Notes: generated by a model from the letters alone, not told the origin. A stretch of DNA of 9,201 bases from an uncultured Caulobacteraceae bacterium (GCA_946482375.1 CAMLRH010000092.1:1-9201); one strand, 5' to 3'. Shown: positions 1-7,402, counted from the stretch's first letter. Numbers and translations are program-made.

Positions 1-969
1 CGGACTCTTGAACACTTGCGCGAAGTCGAGCCGGGTGCGCGCCCACAGCTGGACCAGCGCCGTCCGCCGATCGAAGCGCGGCGCCGGCAGCCGGCCGAGC
101 GGCGCCGGCGGCGGAACGTCGGCCGCGGCGGCGGCCTCCAGCTTCTGCTTCCTCGCCCGCTTGCCGGAGGCGGCGGCCGTATCGAACCGGAAGAAGGCGT
201 AGGCGAGCGCGAGGAACGCCGCCGAGACGACGATGACCCCGACCCGGTTCCAGAGCAGCGCGCCTTCCAGCGCCGGGAGCACCGTGTTGCGCTCGGCCGC
301 CGTCCAGTACTTCGTCACCAGCGCGTAGGACGAGAAGCCCAGCGGATCGAGGACGGCGAAGCGCTCGTACTCCGGCCGCGACAGCATGATGCCGCCGATG
401 ATCCACAGCACCATCAGCACCACCACGCCGACATAGGTCAGCCCCATCGAGCGGGTGACGGTGGCGAGGCTGAAGAACAGCGCCGCGCTGAAGAGGAGGC
501 CCGGCAGCGCCAGCGCGAAGTAGGAGTAGAGGTAGGCGTTCCCCATGAACGCCCCGAACCGCTCGTGATCGACCCAGGGCATGAAGGAGCCGACCCACAC
601 CGCCAGCGGCACGGCCAGGAACGACAGCGCCGCCGCGGTGAAGGCGCCGGCGAAGCGCCCGTAGAGGTAGTCGAACTTGCTGATGCGGGTCGCCCGCACG
701 ATCGGGCCGTAGCCGGTCTCGTCGTCGCGGACGATGACGTTGGCGACGAAGGCCGTCGTCACGAACATGTAGAAGAGCGTGAAGGTCAGATGGATGACGG
801 CGAGCGCGAACGGGCCGTTCTTGTGGTCGTTGGGCCCAAGCCCGCCGACGCTGATCTGCTCGATGGTCGTGGCGCCGAAGGTCAGCAGGAAGAAGATGAT
901 CGCCACCACCCAGAAGACGGGCTGGCGGATCTGGTAGCGGAACTCGAAGGCCGCGATCTTGCCGAACAT
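1..969 (-). CDS. ABC-2 type transporter permease, N-terminal part (probable permease/M1 aminopeptidase-like fusion), partial
   Basis: Integral inner-membrane subunit of an ABC exporter-like complex. 323 codons are visible from the ATG at 967-969 to the window edge, with no stop. The protein opens MFGKIAAFEFRYQIRQPVFW. Hydrophobic segments lie at about residues 18-33, 53-80, 106-128, 146-171, 177-195 and 243-260. A charged, Ala/Pro-rich linker (about 265-305) follows, and a second amphipathic start ends in DFAQVFKSP. From family knowledge, this opening and the later VFKSP stretch match large (about 1,200-residue) proteins in which two ABC-2 permease halves precede an M1 (gluzincin) aminopeptidase-like domain. 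The peptidase part is not visible, so the fusion is inferred. The start sits 4 bp after the ATPase stop with no clear Shine-Dalgarno, which suggests translational coupling. The substrate is unknown. Confidence 0.85.
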   Translation of the reverse strand, partial: MFGKIAAFEFRYQIRQPVFWVVAIIFFLLTFGATTIEQISVGGLGPNDHKNGPFALAVIHLTFTLFYMFVTTAFVANVIVRDDETGYGPIVRATRISKFDYLYGRFAGAFTAAALSFLAVPLAVWVGSFMPWVDHERFGAFMGNAYLYSYFALALPGLLFSAALFFSLATVTRSMGLTYVGVVVLMVLWIIGGIMLSRPEYERFAVLDPLGFSSYALVTKYWTAAERNTVLPALEGALLWNRVGVIVVSAAFLALAYAFFRFDTAAASGKRARKQKLEAAAAADVPPPAPLGRLPAPRFDRRTALVQLWARTRLDFAQVFKSP

Positions 970-973
970 GGGA

Positions 974-1852
<879 letters not shown>

Positions 1853-1963
1853 GGCGATCCCGACAGTCCTTTGGGCCCCCGCGGACCGTCATGCCCGCCA
1901 CGTCACCATACGCCAAGTGAAAGAAAGTTCAGCCAACGGCCGTTTAGGAGTAGCAATCCGGGC

Positions 1964-2611
1964 ATGACCGAGTTCGTCGTTCCCCCACCCGAACGTCCGG
2001 CCGTGCCCGTCGAAGGTTCCCCCGCCACCTTCCCGGTGCGCCGCATCTACTGCGTCGGTCGCAACTACGCGGCCCACCGCGCCGAGATGGGCGGCGACGA
2101 CCGCGAGCCGCCCTTCTTCTTCTCGAAGCCCGCCGACGCCATCGTCCCGCCGGGCCATCATGTCCCCTACCCGCCGGCCACCGCCAACCTGCATCACGAG
2201 ATCGAGCTGGTCGTGGCGATCGGCGTGGGCGGCACGGTGTTCGGCTACGCGGCGGGCGTGGACCTGACGCGCCGCGATCTGCAGGCGCAGGCCAAACAGA
2301 AGGGCCACCCCTGGGACGCGGCCAAGGGTTTCGACGCCAGCGCGCCGGTCTCGGCCATCCGACGGGATGTCCCGCCGCCAACCGGCCACATCCGGCTGTC
2401 GGTGAACGGTGAGCTCAGGCAGGACGCGCTGGTCACCGACATGATCTGGAACGTCGAGGAGATCGTCGCCGAAGCGGGCAAGCTGTGGCGGCTGGAAGCC
2501 GGCGACCTGATCTTCACCGGTACGCCGGAGGGCGTCGGCCCGCTCGAACACGGCGACCTCGTCGAAGGTCAGGTGGAAGGCGCCGGGCGCCTCGCCTTCA
2601 AGATCATCTGA
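1964..2611 (+). CDS. Fumarylacetoacetate hydrolase (FAH) family protein, acylpyruvase / fumarylpyruvate hydrolase type
   Basis: Cytosolic metal-dependent C-C hydrolase of the short FAH class (E. coli YcgM, FAHD1, NagK), predicted to split an acylpyruvate such as fumarylpyruvate into two acids. 215 residues. Visible: lid motif VGRNYAAH..EM with His38 and Glu41, spaced like the FAHD1 catalytic His-Glu dyad; metal ligands Glu79 and Glu81 in HHEIE and Asp100 in GVDLTRRD; Lys121 in the KGFD motif; and LIFTGTPEGVGPL near the C-terminus. The frame is open back to about 959, but homology starts only here and AGGAG (1946-1950) lies 13 nt upstream, so 1964 is preferred. Its stop overlaps the next ATG by one base (TGATG). 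The pairing with a zeta-class isomerase favours a role in gentisate- or homogentisate-like ring-cleavage products; oxaloacetate decarboxylase activity (FAHD1-like) is an alternative. About ten residues between IGVGG and VFGYA appear missing compared with relatives. Confidence 0.93.
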   Translation: MTEFVVPPPERPAVPVEGSPATFPVRRIYCVGRNYAAHRAEMGGDDREPPFFFSKPADAIVPPGHHVPYPPATANLHHEIELVVAIGVGGTVFGYAAGVDLTRRDLQAQAKQKGHPWDAAKGFDASAPVSAIRRDVPPPTGHIRLSVNGELRQDALVTDMIWNVEEIVAEAGKLWRLEAGDLIFTGTPEGVGPLEHGDLVEGQVEGAGRLAFKII

Positions 2612-3249
2612 TGAGCCTCATTCTCCATTCCGCCTGGCGCGCCTCGGCGCCTTATCGGGTGCGGATCGCGCTGAACCTCAAGGGGCTGGCCTACGACTAT
2701 GCCCCCGTGAACCTGGCCGCCGGCGACCAGCGTGAGGACGTCTACAAGGCCGTGAACCCGCAGATGCTGGTGCCAACGCTTGAAGCCGATGGCCGCCTGC
2801 TGACCCAGAGTCTCGCCATCATCGAGTGGCTGGACGAGACCCATCCGGAGCCGCCGCTGCTGCCTCGCCACCCCTTCGACAGGGCGGCGGTTCGTGCGAT
2901 GGCCGGGATCATCGCCTGCGACATCCACCCGGTTAACAACCTGCGCATTCTCAAGGCGCTCGCCGCCATGGGTCAGGACGAAGCGGCGCGGAACGAGTGG
3001 GTCACCCGCTGGATCACCGAGGGCTTCGACGCGCTGGAGCCGATGGTCAGCCAGCACGGCAAGGGCTGGAGCTTTGGCGATGCGCCGACGCTGGCCGACT
3101 GCTGCCTGATCCCGCAGGTCTACAATGCGCGGCGGTTCGGGGTGGACCTGGGCCCCTGGCCTGCGATAACAGCGGTTGTCGATGCTGCGGCGCAGCATCC
3201 GGCTTTCGCCGCCGCTCATCCGAACCGGCAACCCGACGCGCAGAAATAG
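2611..3249 (+). CDS. maiA: Zeta-class glutathione S-transferase: maleylpyruvate / maleylacetoacetate isomerase
   Basis: Glutathione-dependent cis-trans isomerase that would turn maleylpyruvate or maleylacetoacetate into the fumaryl isomer, the substrate of the hydrolase just upstream. 212 residues, the usual length. The N-terminal thioredoxin-like domain has RVRIALNLKG (16-25), MLVPTLE (52-58) and the glutathione-contacting QSLAIIEWLDE (66-76). The helical domain has the zeta hallmark CDIHPVNN (103-110) and SFGDAPTLADCCLIPQ (154-169). It resembles NagL of the gentisate pathway as well as MaiA of tyrosine breakdown; sequence alone does not choose between them. The usual SS(C/A/T)S start of the active-site loop reads A11-S12-A13-P14 here. 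Translation is coupled to the upstream gene through a one-base overlap. No ring-cleaving dioxygenase is in the window, so the upstream pathway is unknown. Confidence 0.92.
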   Translation: MSLILHSAWRASAPYRVRIALNLKGLAYDYAPVNLAAGDQREDVYKAVNPQMLVPTLEADGRLLTQSLAIIEWLDETHPEPPLLPRHPFDRAAVRAMAGIIACDIHPVNNLRILKALAAMGQDEAARNEWVTRWITEGFDALEPMVSQHGKGWSFGDAPTLADCCLIPQVYNARRFGVDLGPWPAITAVVDAAAQHPAFAAAHPNRQPDAQK

Positions 3250-3260
3250 AGAGACTGGGC

Positions 3261-3887
3261 ATGCTTGACGAACTCAAGACCAACAACCGCGCCTGGTCGA
3301 TGCAGAAGACCGAGGTTGATCCGGACTTCTTCAAGCGTCTGGAGGCCCAGCAGAGCCCGCAGTACCTGTGGATCGGCTGCGCCGACTCCCGCGTCCCGGC
3401 CAACGAGATCGTCGGCCTCGACCCCGGCGAGCTGTTCGTCCACCGCAACGTCGCCAACCTCGCCCCGCCGCAGGACGCCAACTACCTGTCGGTGCTGCAG
3501 TTCGCGGTCGACGTGCTGAAGATCAAGCACGTCATCGTCGTCGGCCACTACGGCTGCGGCGGTATCGCGGCGGCCATCGACGGCAAGCGCCGGGGTCTCG
3601 TCGACCACTGGCTGCACCCGATCCGCGAAACCTACGAGGCACACCGCGACGAGCTCGAGGCCCTGGAAGGGCAGGAGATGCTCGACCGGCTGTGCGAGCT
3701 CAACGTCGTCCACCAGGTGAAGAACGTCGCCTCCGACATCTTCGTGCAGGACGCCTGGGCGCGGAGCCAAAACCTCAGCATCCATGGCTGGGTCTATCGT
3801 CTGGGCACCGGGCTGGTGAACGACCTCGGCGTCACCGTCGGCGGGCCGGAGGACTACGATCAACTCTGCAAGGCGATCCGAAGCTAG
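3261..3887 (+). CDS. can: Beta-class carbonic anhydrase
   Basis: Cytosolic zinc enzyme that interconverts CO2 and bicarbonate, supplying bicarbonate for carboxylases. 208 residues, close to E. coli Can (220). Zinc ligands Cys40, His96 and Cys99 (in GHYGCGG), with the Asp42-Arg44 dyad of CADSR, are all present. Further conserved blocks are ELFVHRNVAN (57-66), LCELNVVHQV and IHGWVYRL. The start follows the isomerase stop by 11 bp. The purine-rich AGAGAG that serves as a weak RBS overlaps that stop, so co-transcription is likely. Why a carbonic anhydrase sits behind two ring-cleavage enzymes is not evident; pyruvate or fumarate made upstream would feed carboxylation reactions, but that link is speculation. 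Family call is very secure. Confidence 0.96.
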   Translation: MLDELKTNNRAWSMQKTEVDPDFFKRLEAQQSPQYLWIGCADSRVPANEIVGLDPGELFVHRNVANLAPPQDANYLSVLQFAVDVLKIKHVIVVGHYGCGGIAAAIDGKRRGLVDHWLHPIRETYEAHRDELEALEGQEMLDRLCELNVVHQVKNVASDIFVQDAWARSQNLSIHGWVYRLGTGLVNDLGVTVGGPEDYDQLCKAIRS

Positions 3888-3947
3888 AGCACGCGCGTTG
3901 TTGACCTGAACTTTGCCGGGGTTCATTCCTCCCCGCGAACTGGTTTC

Positions 3948-3953
3948 GGGAGA
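3948..3953 (+). promoter_or_regulatory. Ribosome binding site fixing the alanine dehydrogenase start
   Basis: GGGAGA lies 7 nt before the ATG at 3961. It fixes that start over the in-frame codon at 3913, whose extra 16 residues (MPGFIPPRELVSGETI) have no counterpart in the family. MRVGVPAEIK is the standard N-terminus of the enzyme. Confidence 0.75.
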
Positions 3954-3960
3954 AACAATC

Positions 3961-5070
3961 ATGCGCGTCGGCGTGCCAGCGGAGATCAAACCCGGCGAGC
4001 ATCGGGTCGGCCTCACCCCAACCGCCGCGCGCGAATACGCCGCCCAGGGGCATGAGGTCATCGTCGAGCGCGGCGCCGGACTGGGCGCGGGCTACTCCGA
4101 CGAAGCCTACGTCCGGGCCGGCGCGACGCTGGCGCCGGACGCCGACGCGGTCTTTCGCGACGCCAGGCTGATCGTGAAGGTGAAGGAGCCGCAGGAGGTC
4201 GAGTGGAAGCGGCTCACCGCTGACCACATCCTCTTCACCTACCTCCACCTCGCGCCCGATCCGGAACAGGCCAACGGCCTGCTGGACAGCGGTTGCGCGG
4301 CCGTCGCCTACGAGACCGTCACCGATGACCGGTGCGGCCTGCCGTTGCTGGCCCCGATGTCCGAGGTCGCCGGCCGCATCGCCGTCTTCTCGGCCGCCGA
4401 GACCCTGCTCAAGCACAACGGCGGCATGGGGCTGCTGCTCTGCGGCGTGCCGGGCGTGCCGCCGGCGCGGGTGGCGGTGCTGGGGGGCGGCGTCGTTGGC
4501 ATGAACGCCGCCCGCATGGCCGTGGGCTTAAACGCCGAGGTCGTGGTGGTGGAGCGGTCGATCCCGCGCATGCGCGAGCTGGACGACATGTTCCTCGGCC
4601 GTGTGCTGACCCGCTACTCGACCCTCGACGCCATCGAGGAGGAGATCCTGAAGGCCGACGTCGTCATCGGCGCGGTGCTGACCGCCGGGGCCGCCGCGCC
4701 CAAGCTCGTCAAGCGCGAGCACCTGTCGAAGATGAAGCCGGGCTCGGTGCTGGTCGACGTCTCCATCGACCAGGGCGGCTGCTTCGAGACCAGCCACCCG
4801 ACAACCCATGCCGAGCCGACCTACACGGTCGATGGTGTCGTCCACTACTGCGTCGCCAACATGCCGGGAGCCGCGCCCCGCACCTCCTCCGAAGCGCTGG
4901 TCCATGCGACCCTGCCGTTCGGGCTGGCGCTGGCCAACCATGGGCTCGAGGCGTTGAGCCGCGACCCGCACCTCGCCAGGGGCCTGAATGTCCTGAAGGG
5001 CGAGGTCACCCACCCCGCCGTCGCCGAGGCGCTGGGCAAGCCCTTCACCGACCCGTTCGGCGTTTGGTAG
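3961..5070 (+). CDS. ald: Alanine dehydrogenase
   Basis: NAD-dependent enzyme interconverting L-alanine and pyruvate plus ammonia; cytosolic, usually a hexamer. 369 residues, near the typical 371. Catalytic and substrate residues by family numbering are present: Arg15 (KPGEHR), Lys75 (KVKEP), His96 (YLHLAPD) and Asp270 (VSIDQGG). The Rossmann NAD motif is VLGGGVVGMNAA, glycines at 175-177 and 180. The C-terminal blocks CFETSHPTTH and HYCVANMPGA are characteristic. It lies 73 bp after the carbonic anhydrase gene with its own good RBS, so it may have a separate promoter. It is followed by a paired inverted repeat starting 2 bp after the stop, which may end transcription. A role in alanine use or pyruvate/ammonia balance is expected. 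An Lrp-type regulator often accompanies this gene elsewhere; none is in the window. Confidence 0.96.
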   Translation: MRVGVPAEIKPGEHRVGLTPTAAREYAAQGHEVIVERGAGLGAGYSDEAYVRAGATLAPDADAVFRDARLIVKVKEPQEVEWKRLTADHILFTYLHLAPDPEQANGLLDSGCAAVAYETVTDDRCGLPLLAPMSEVAGRIAVFSAAETLLKHNGGMGLLLCGVPGVPPARVAVLGGGVVGMNAARMAVGLNAEVVVVERSIPRMRELDDMFLGRVLTRYSTLDAIEEEILKADVVIGAVLTAGAAAPKLVKREHLSKMKPGSVLVDVSIDQGGCFETSHPTTHAEPTYTVDGVVHYCVANMPGAAPRTSSEALVHATLPFGLALANHGLEALSRDPHLARGLNVLKGEVTHPAVAEALGKPFTDPFGVW

Positions 5071-5071
5071 C

Positions 5072-5203
5072 CGTCATCCTCGGGCTTGTCCCGAGGACCC
5101 ATAATCGAGGCGCTTTGAGAGTTTGCGCAGAGGGTGGCCAACCTACAGCCACCTCCTGCATCGCCAGCGTTTATGGGTCCCAGGCACAAGGCCGAGGATG
5201 ACG
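5072..5203 (+). repeat. Paired inverted repeat (two head-to-head palindromic units around a 66-bp core)
   Basis: The arms 5072-5104 and 5171-5203 are inverted copies of each other, matching at 29 of 33 positions by eye. The left arm is itself a perfect hairpin: CCTCGGG (5078-5084), loop CTTGT, CCCGAGG (5090-5096). The right arm's internal hairpin is degraded. The core carries a further 6-bp stem, GGTGGC (5133-5138) with GCCACC (5148-5153). It begins 2 bp after the ald stop and ends before the riboswitch promoter, so it may act as a transcription barrier. No ORF and no target-site duplication are seen. Repeats of this style are common between genes in Caulobacterales; copy number here cannot be judged from one window. 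Confidence 0.8.
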
Positions 5204-5230
5204 ACGTGAGAGCGCGCCTCACGTCGCCAC

Positions 5231-5260
5231 TTGAAACTAACGCTGCAGTGCAGCATGAAT
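5231..5260 (+). promoter_or_regulatory. Candidate promoter for the cobalamin leader
   Basis: TTGAAA (5231-5236) is a 5/6 match to a sigma-70 -35 box. It is followed after 17 nt by the weak -10 candidate CATGAA (5254-5259; 3/6), or at 18 nt by ATGAAT. Either would start transcription near 5266, exactly where the riboswitch P1 strand begins. The spacer holds the perfect palindrome GCTGCA-G-TGCAGC (5242-5254). Position is the main support; the -10 match alone would not be convincing. Confidence 0.35.
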
Positions 5261-5266
5261 GGCTGA

Positions 5267-5437
5267 GGCGGTCCCCATTTCGGGGCCAAGAGGGAACAGG
5301 GGTGTAACGCCCCGGCTGTGCCCGCAACTGTAAGCGGCGAGGGCCGCGCCAGTCCGCCCACGCAATGGGCGGCGCCACTGGGAAACCGGGAAGGCGAGGC
5401 GCGATCTTATGACCCGCGAGCCAGGAGACCTGCCGCC
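5267..5437 (+). promoter_or_regulatory. Cobalamin (AdoCbl-type) riboswitch aptamer
   Basis: The RNA would bind a cobalamin and repress the downstream receptor gene. Conserved elements appear in the expected order: GGGAACAGGGGTG (5292-5304), GGCTGTGCCCGCAACTGTAA (5314-5333), GCCACTGG (5374-5381), CCGGGAAGGC (5386-5395) and the B12 box AGCCAGGAGACCTGCC (5419-5434). P1 can close between GGCGG (5267-5271) and CCGCC (5433-5437). A peripheral hairpin, CCGCCCA (5354-5360) with TGGGCGG (5366-5372), is perfect. The full set and the position 150 bp before a TonB-dependent receptor make the call secure. Whether it prefers adenosyl- or methylcobalamin is not settled by reading alone. Confidence 0.95.
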
Positions 5438-5586
5438 GCCGTCGCTCGTCCGGGGTCCGGGTTCAGACCATCGGCGCGGGAAGGCTCTCCTTCCGTAGCA
5501 GCGACCGCCGGCCGGCGCGCCGGTGTGTGTCGCTGAACCCAACCGCCTCGCGGCGCCGCGCGGGCTCCTGATGGAGACCACGCACC
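5438..5586 (+). promoter_or_regulatory. Riboswitch expression platform and leader of the receptor gene
   Basis: Structured leader between the aptamer and the receptor ATG. Stems seen: GGAAGG/CCTTCC (5479-5484/5489-5494), AGCGAC/GTCGCT (5500-5505/5529-5534) around a 12-bp palindrome (5512-5523), and GGGTTCAG/CTGAACCC (5459-5466/5533-5540). The last two share bases 5533-5534. The Shine-Dalgarno GGAG (5573-5576; 10 nt before the ATG) can fold back on CTCC (5565-5568) or pair with TCTCC (5486-5490). No stem is followed by a T-run, so control of translation start is more likely than attenuation of transcription. Stems were found by eye, without folding energies. Confidence 0.55.
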
Positions 5587-7389
5587 ATGCGCAAGTTGCT
5601 GCTCGCCGCCAGCTGTCTGGCCGCCCTTCCCACCGCCGCCTTTGCGGTGACCGAGGTCGATGAAGTCATCGTCACCGCCACCCGCCTGCCGACCGCCGCC
5701 GAGGACATCCCCGGCGTGCGCATCATCGACGAAGAGGACATCGACGCCCTTCAGGCCGTTTTCGCCATCGACGCTCTGGAGACGATTCCGGGTGTGTCTG
5801 TCTTTCGCAACGGCGGCGCGGGCAGCGCCACCGCGATCCGCCTGCGCGGCGCCGAGACCGACAAGACGCTGGTCCTGATCGACGGCGTGCCGGTGAACGA
5901 CCCGTCCCTGCCCGACGGCGGCTTCGACCTTTCCGTCATCGACGTCGCCGATATCGAACGCATCGAGGTGCTGGCCGGACCGCAGGGTTCGATCTGGGGC
6001 TCCGACGCCATCGGCGGGGTCGTCGCCTTCGCCACCCGCGAACTCGACGGGTGGCGCGCCCAGGCCGAGTTCGGCGGCCACGACACGATGCGCGGGTCGG
6101 CGGCCTGGGGGATGGCGCGCGAAGACGGCGCCGTCGGCGTCTCGGTCTCGGCGTTCAGCACCGATGGCGTCTCGGCCGTCGCGGCGGGCACGGAAGCCGA
6201 CGGCTTCGACCTCTGGACCGCGACGCTGAACGGACGGCGCCGCCTGGGCCCGGTCGAGATCGACGGCCGCCTCCGCTACGCGAGTTCCGAGGTGGAGCAG
6301 GATGGCTACGACGACTTCTTCGTCTTCGGCGACACCCCCGCCTGGTACGAGACGCAGTCCTGGTCGGGCTTCCTGCGCGGCCGGGCGAACGCCCTTGGGC
6401 TGGCCCACACCATCAGCCTGAGCGCCTACGACATATCCCGCGAGAGCCACTCCGTGTTCTCGTCGGCGTACGAGGCGGATCGCCGTGTCTGGCGCTGGCA
6501 GGCGGCGCGAGGCGCGCCGGCCGACCCGTTCGCCTTCGTGGTCGGCGCCGAGCGCGAGGACATCTCGGCGGTCCTCTCCGAGGGGGAGGCCGACCAGGGC
6601 GCGACCTCGGTGTTCGGCGTGCTGCGGTGGCGGCCGATCGAACGCTTGAGCCTCAACGGCAGCCTGCGCCACGACAATCCGGACGAGTACGAGGGCGAAA
6701 CCACGGCCCGTGTCTCCGCCGCCTATGACCTGGGCTTCGGCTTCACCGCCTCCGCCGCCTGGGGTCAGGGCTTCAAGACCCCGACCATCAGCCACACCGT
6801 CTGCGACTTCTGCTGGCCGGCCGGGCCGTCGACGGACCTGACGCCCGAGCGCGCCGAGGGCTGGGACATGCGCCTGGCATGGCGGTCGGAGGACGGCCGC
6901 TTCTCGGGCGATGTCACCGGCTACCGCCTGACCGTCGAGGACCAGATCGCCTACACCGGCCGCTACGTGAACCTCGAGAAGACACGCACGGACGGGATCG
7001 AGGCCCAAGCCGAGGCCCGGTTGACCGATAGCCTGAGCCTGCGCGCAACCTATGCCTGGACCGACGCTATCGACGACGTGACCAAGCTGGAGCTCTACCG
7101 GGCGCCGGAACACTCCGGGTCGATCGGTCTCGGCTGGCAGCGGGGGCCGGCGCAGGCGCTGCTCACCCTCCGCGCCGAAAGCGAGCAGGCCGACATCGAC
7201 CCGGCCCTGTTCTCGCGATCCGGGCGCGAAGGCTTCGTCACCGCCGACCTCGCCGGCTCATACGAGATCGGCGACGGCGTCGAGCTCACCGGCCGCGTCG
7301 AGAACCTGAACGACGAGGAGTTCCAGGAAGTGCTCGGCTACGGCGAGCCTGGACGGACGGCCTACGTCGGCATCCGCTTCAGGCGCTAG
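5587..7389 (+). CDS. btuB: TonB-dependent outer-membrane cobalamin receptor, BtuB-like
   Basis: Outer-membrane beta-barrel that takes up cobalamin, energised by TonB-ExbB-ExbD. 600 residues (E. coli BtuB is 614). Signal peptide at 1-20 with cleavage after AFA. A TonB box, DEVIVTATRL, lies at 25-34. The plug (about 37-150) includes TLVLIDGVPVNDPS (94-107) and the BtuB-like IERIEVLAGPQGSIWGSDAI (123-142). The remainder alternates short polar/aromatic strands and ends in YVGIRFRR, two Arg beyond the usual terminal aromatic strand. A Cys-x-x-Cys pair (406, 409) lies in a likely outer loop. The cobalamin riboswitch directly upstream supports the substrate. No btuCDF transporter genes follow, so the inner-membrane step must be encoded elsewhere. 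The gene stands alone between two inverted-repeat elements. RBS GGAG at 5573-5576. Confidence 0.93.
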   Translation: MRKLLLAASCLAALPTAAFAVTEVDEVIVTATRLPTAAEDIPGVRIIDEEDIDALQAVFAIDALETIPGVSVFRNGGAGSATAIRLRGAETDKTLVLIDGVPVNDPSLPDGGFDLSVIDVADIERIEVLAGPQGSIWGSDAIGGVVAFATRELDGWRAQAEFGGHDTMRGSAAWGMAREDGAVGVSVSAFSTDGVSAVAAGTEADGFDLWTATLNGRRRLGPVEIDGRLRYASSEVEQDGYDDFFVFGDTPAWYETQSWSGFLRGRANALGLAHTISLSAYDISRESHSVFSSAYEADRRVWRWQAARGAPADPFAFVVGAEREDISAVLSEGEADQGATSVFGVLRWRPIERLSLNGSLRHDNPDEYEGETTARVSAAYDLGFGFTASAAWGQGFKTPTISHTVCDFCWPAGPSTDLTPERAEGWDMRLAWRSEDGRFSGDVTGYRLTVEDQIAYTGRYVNLEKTRTDGIEAQAEARLTDSLSLRATYAWTDAIDDVTKLELYRAPEHSGSIGLGWQRGPAQALLTLRAESEQADIDPALFSRSGREGFVTADLAGSYEIGDGVELTGRVENLNDEEFQEVLGYGEPGRTAYVGIRFRR

Positions 7390-7402
7390 GCTTGCCCTTA
7401 CC

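Noticed and set aside
3901..3929. TTGACC as a -35 box for alanine dehydrogenase
   Set aside because: The hexamer 17 nt later (CATTCC) matches the -10 consensus at only two positions; not enough to call a promoter.
3913..3960. Earlier start for alanine dehydrogenase
   Set aside because: The extra 16 residues are not in the family and the strong RBS lies inside this extension, directly serving 3961.
5072..5203. Intact insertion sequence or MITE with target duplication
   Set aside because: No transposase ORF and no matching direct repeats at the ends; kept as a palindromic repeat pair only.
5255..5266. Three-codon upstream ORF (ATG AAT GGC TGA) before the riboswitch
   Set aside because: It lies at or before the predicted transcription start and has no RBS; chance is the simplest explanation.
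5407..7113. Long open frame on the minus strand opposite the cobalamin receptor gene
   Set aside because: Antisense shadow caused by high GC. The translation is Arg/Gly/Val/Asp-rich with no recognisable domain, while the plus strand encodes a full receptor with signal peptide and TonB box.
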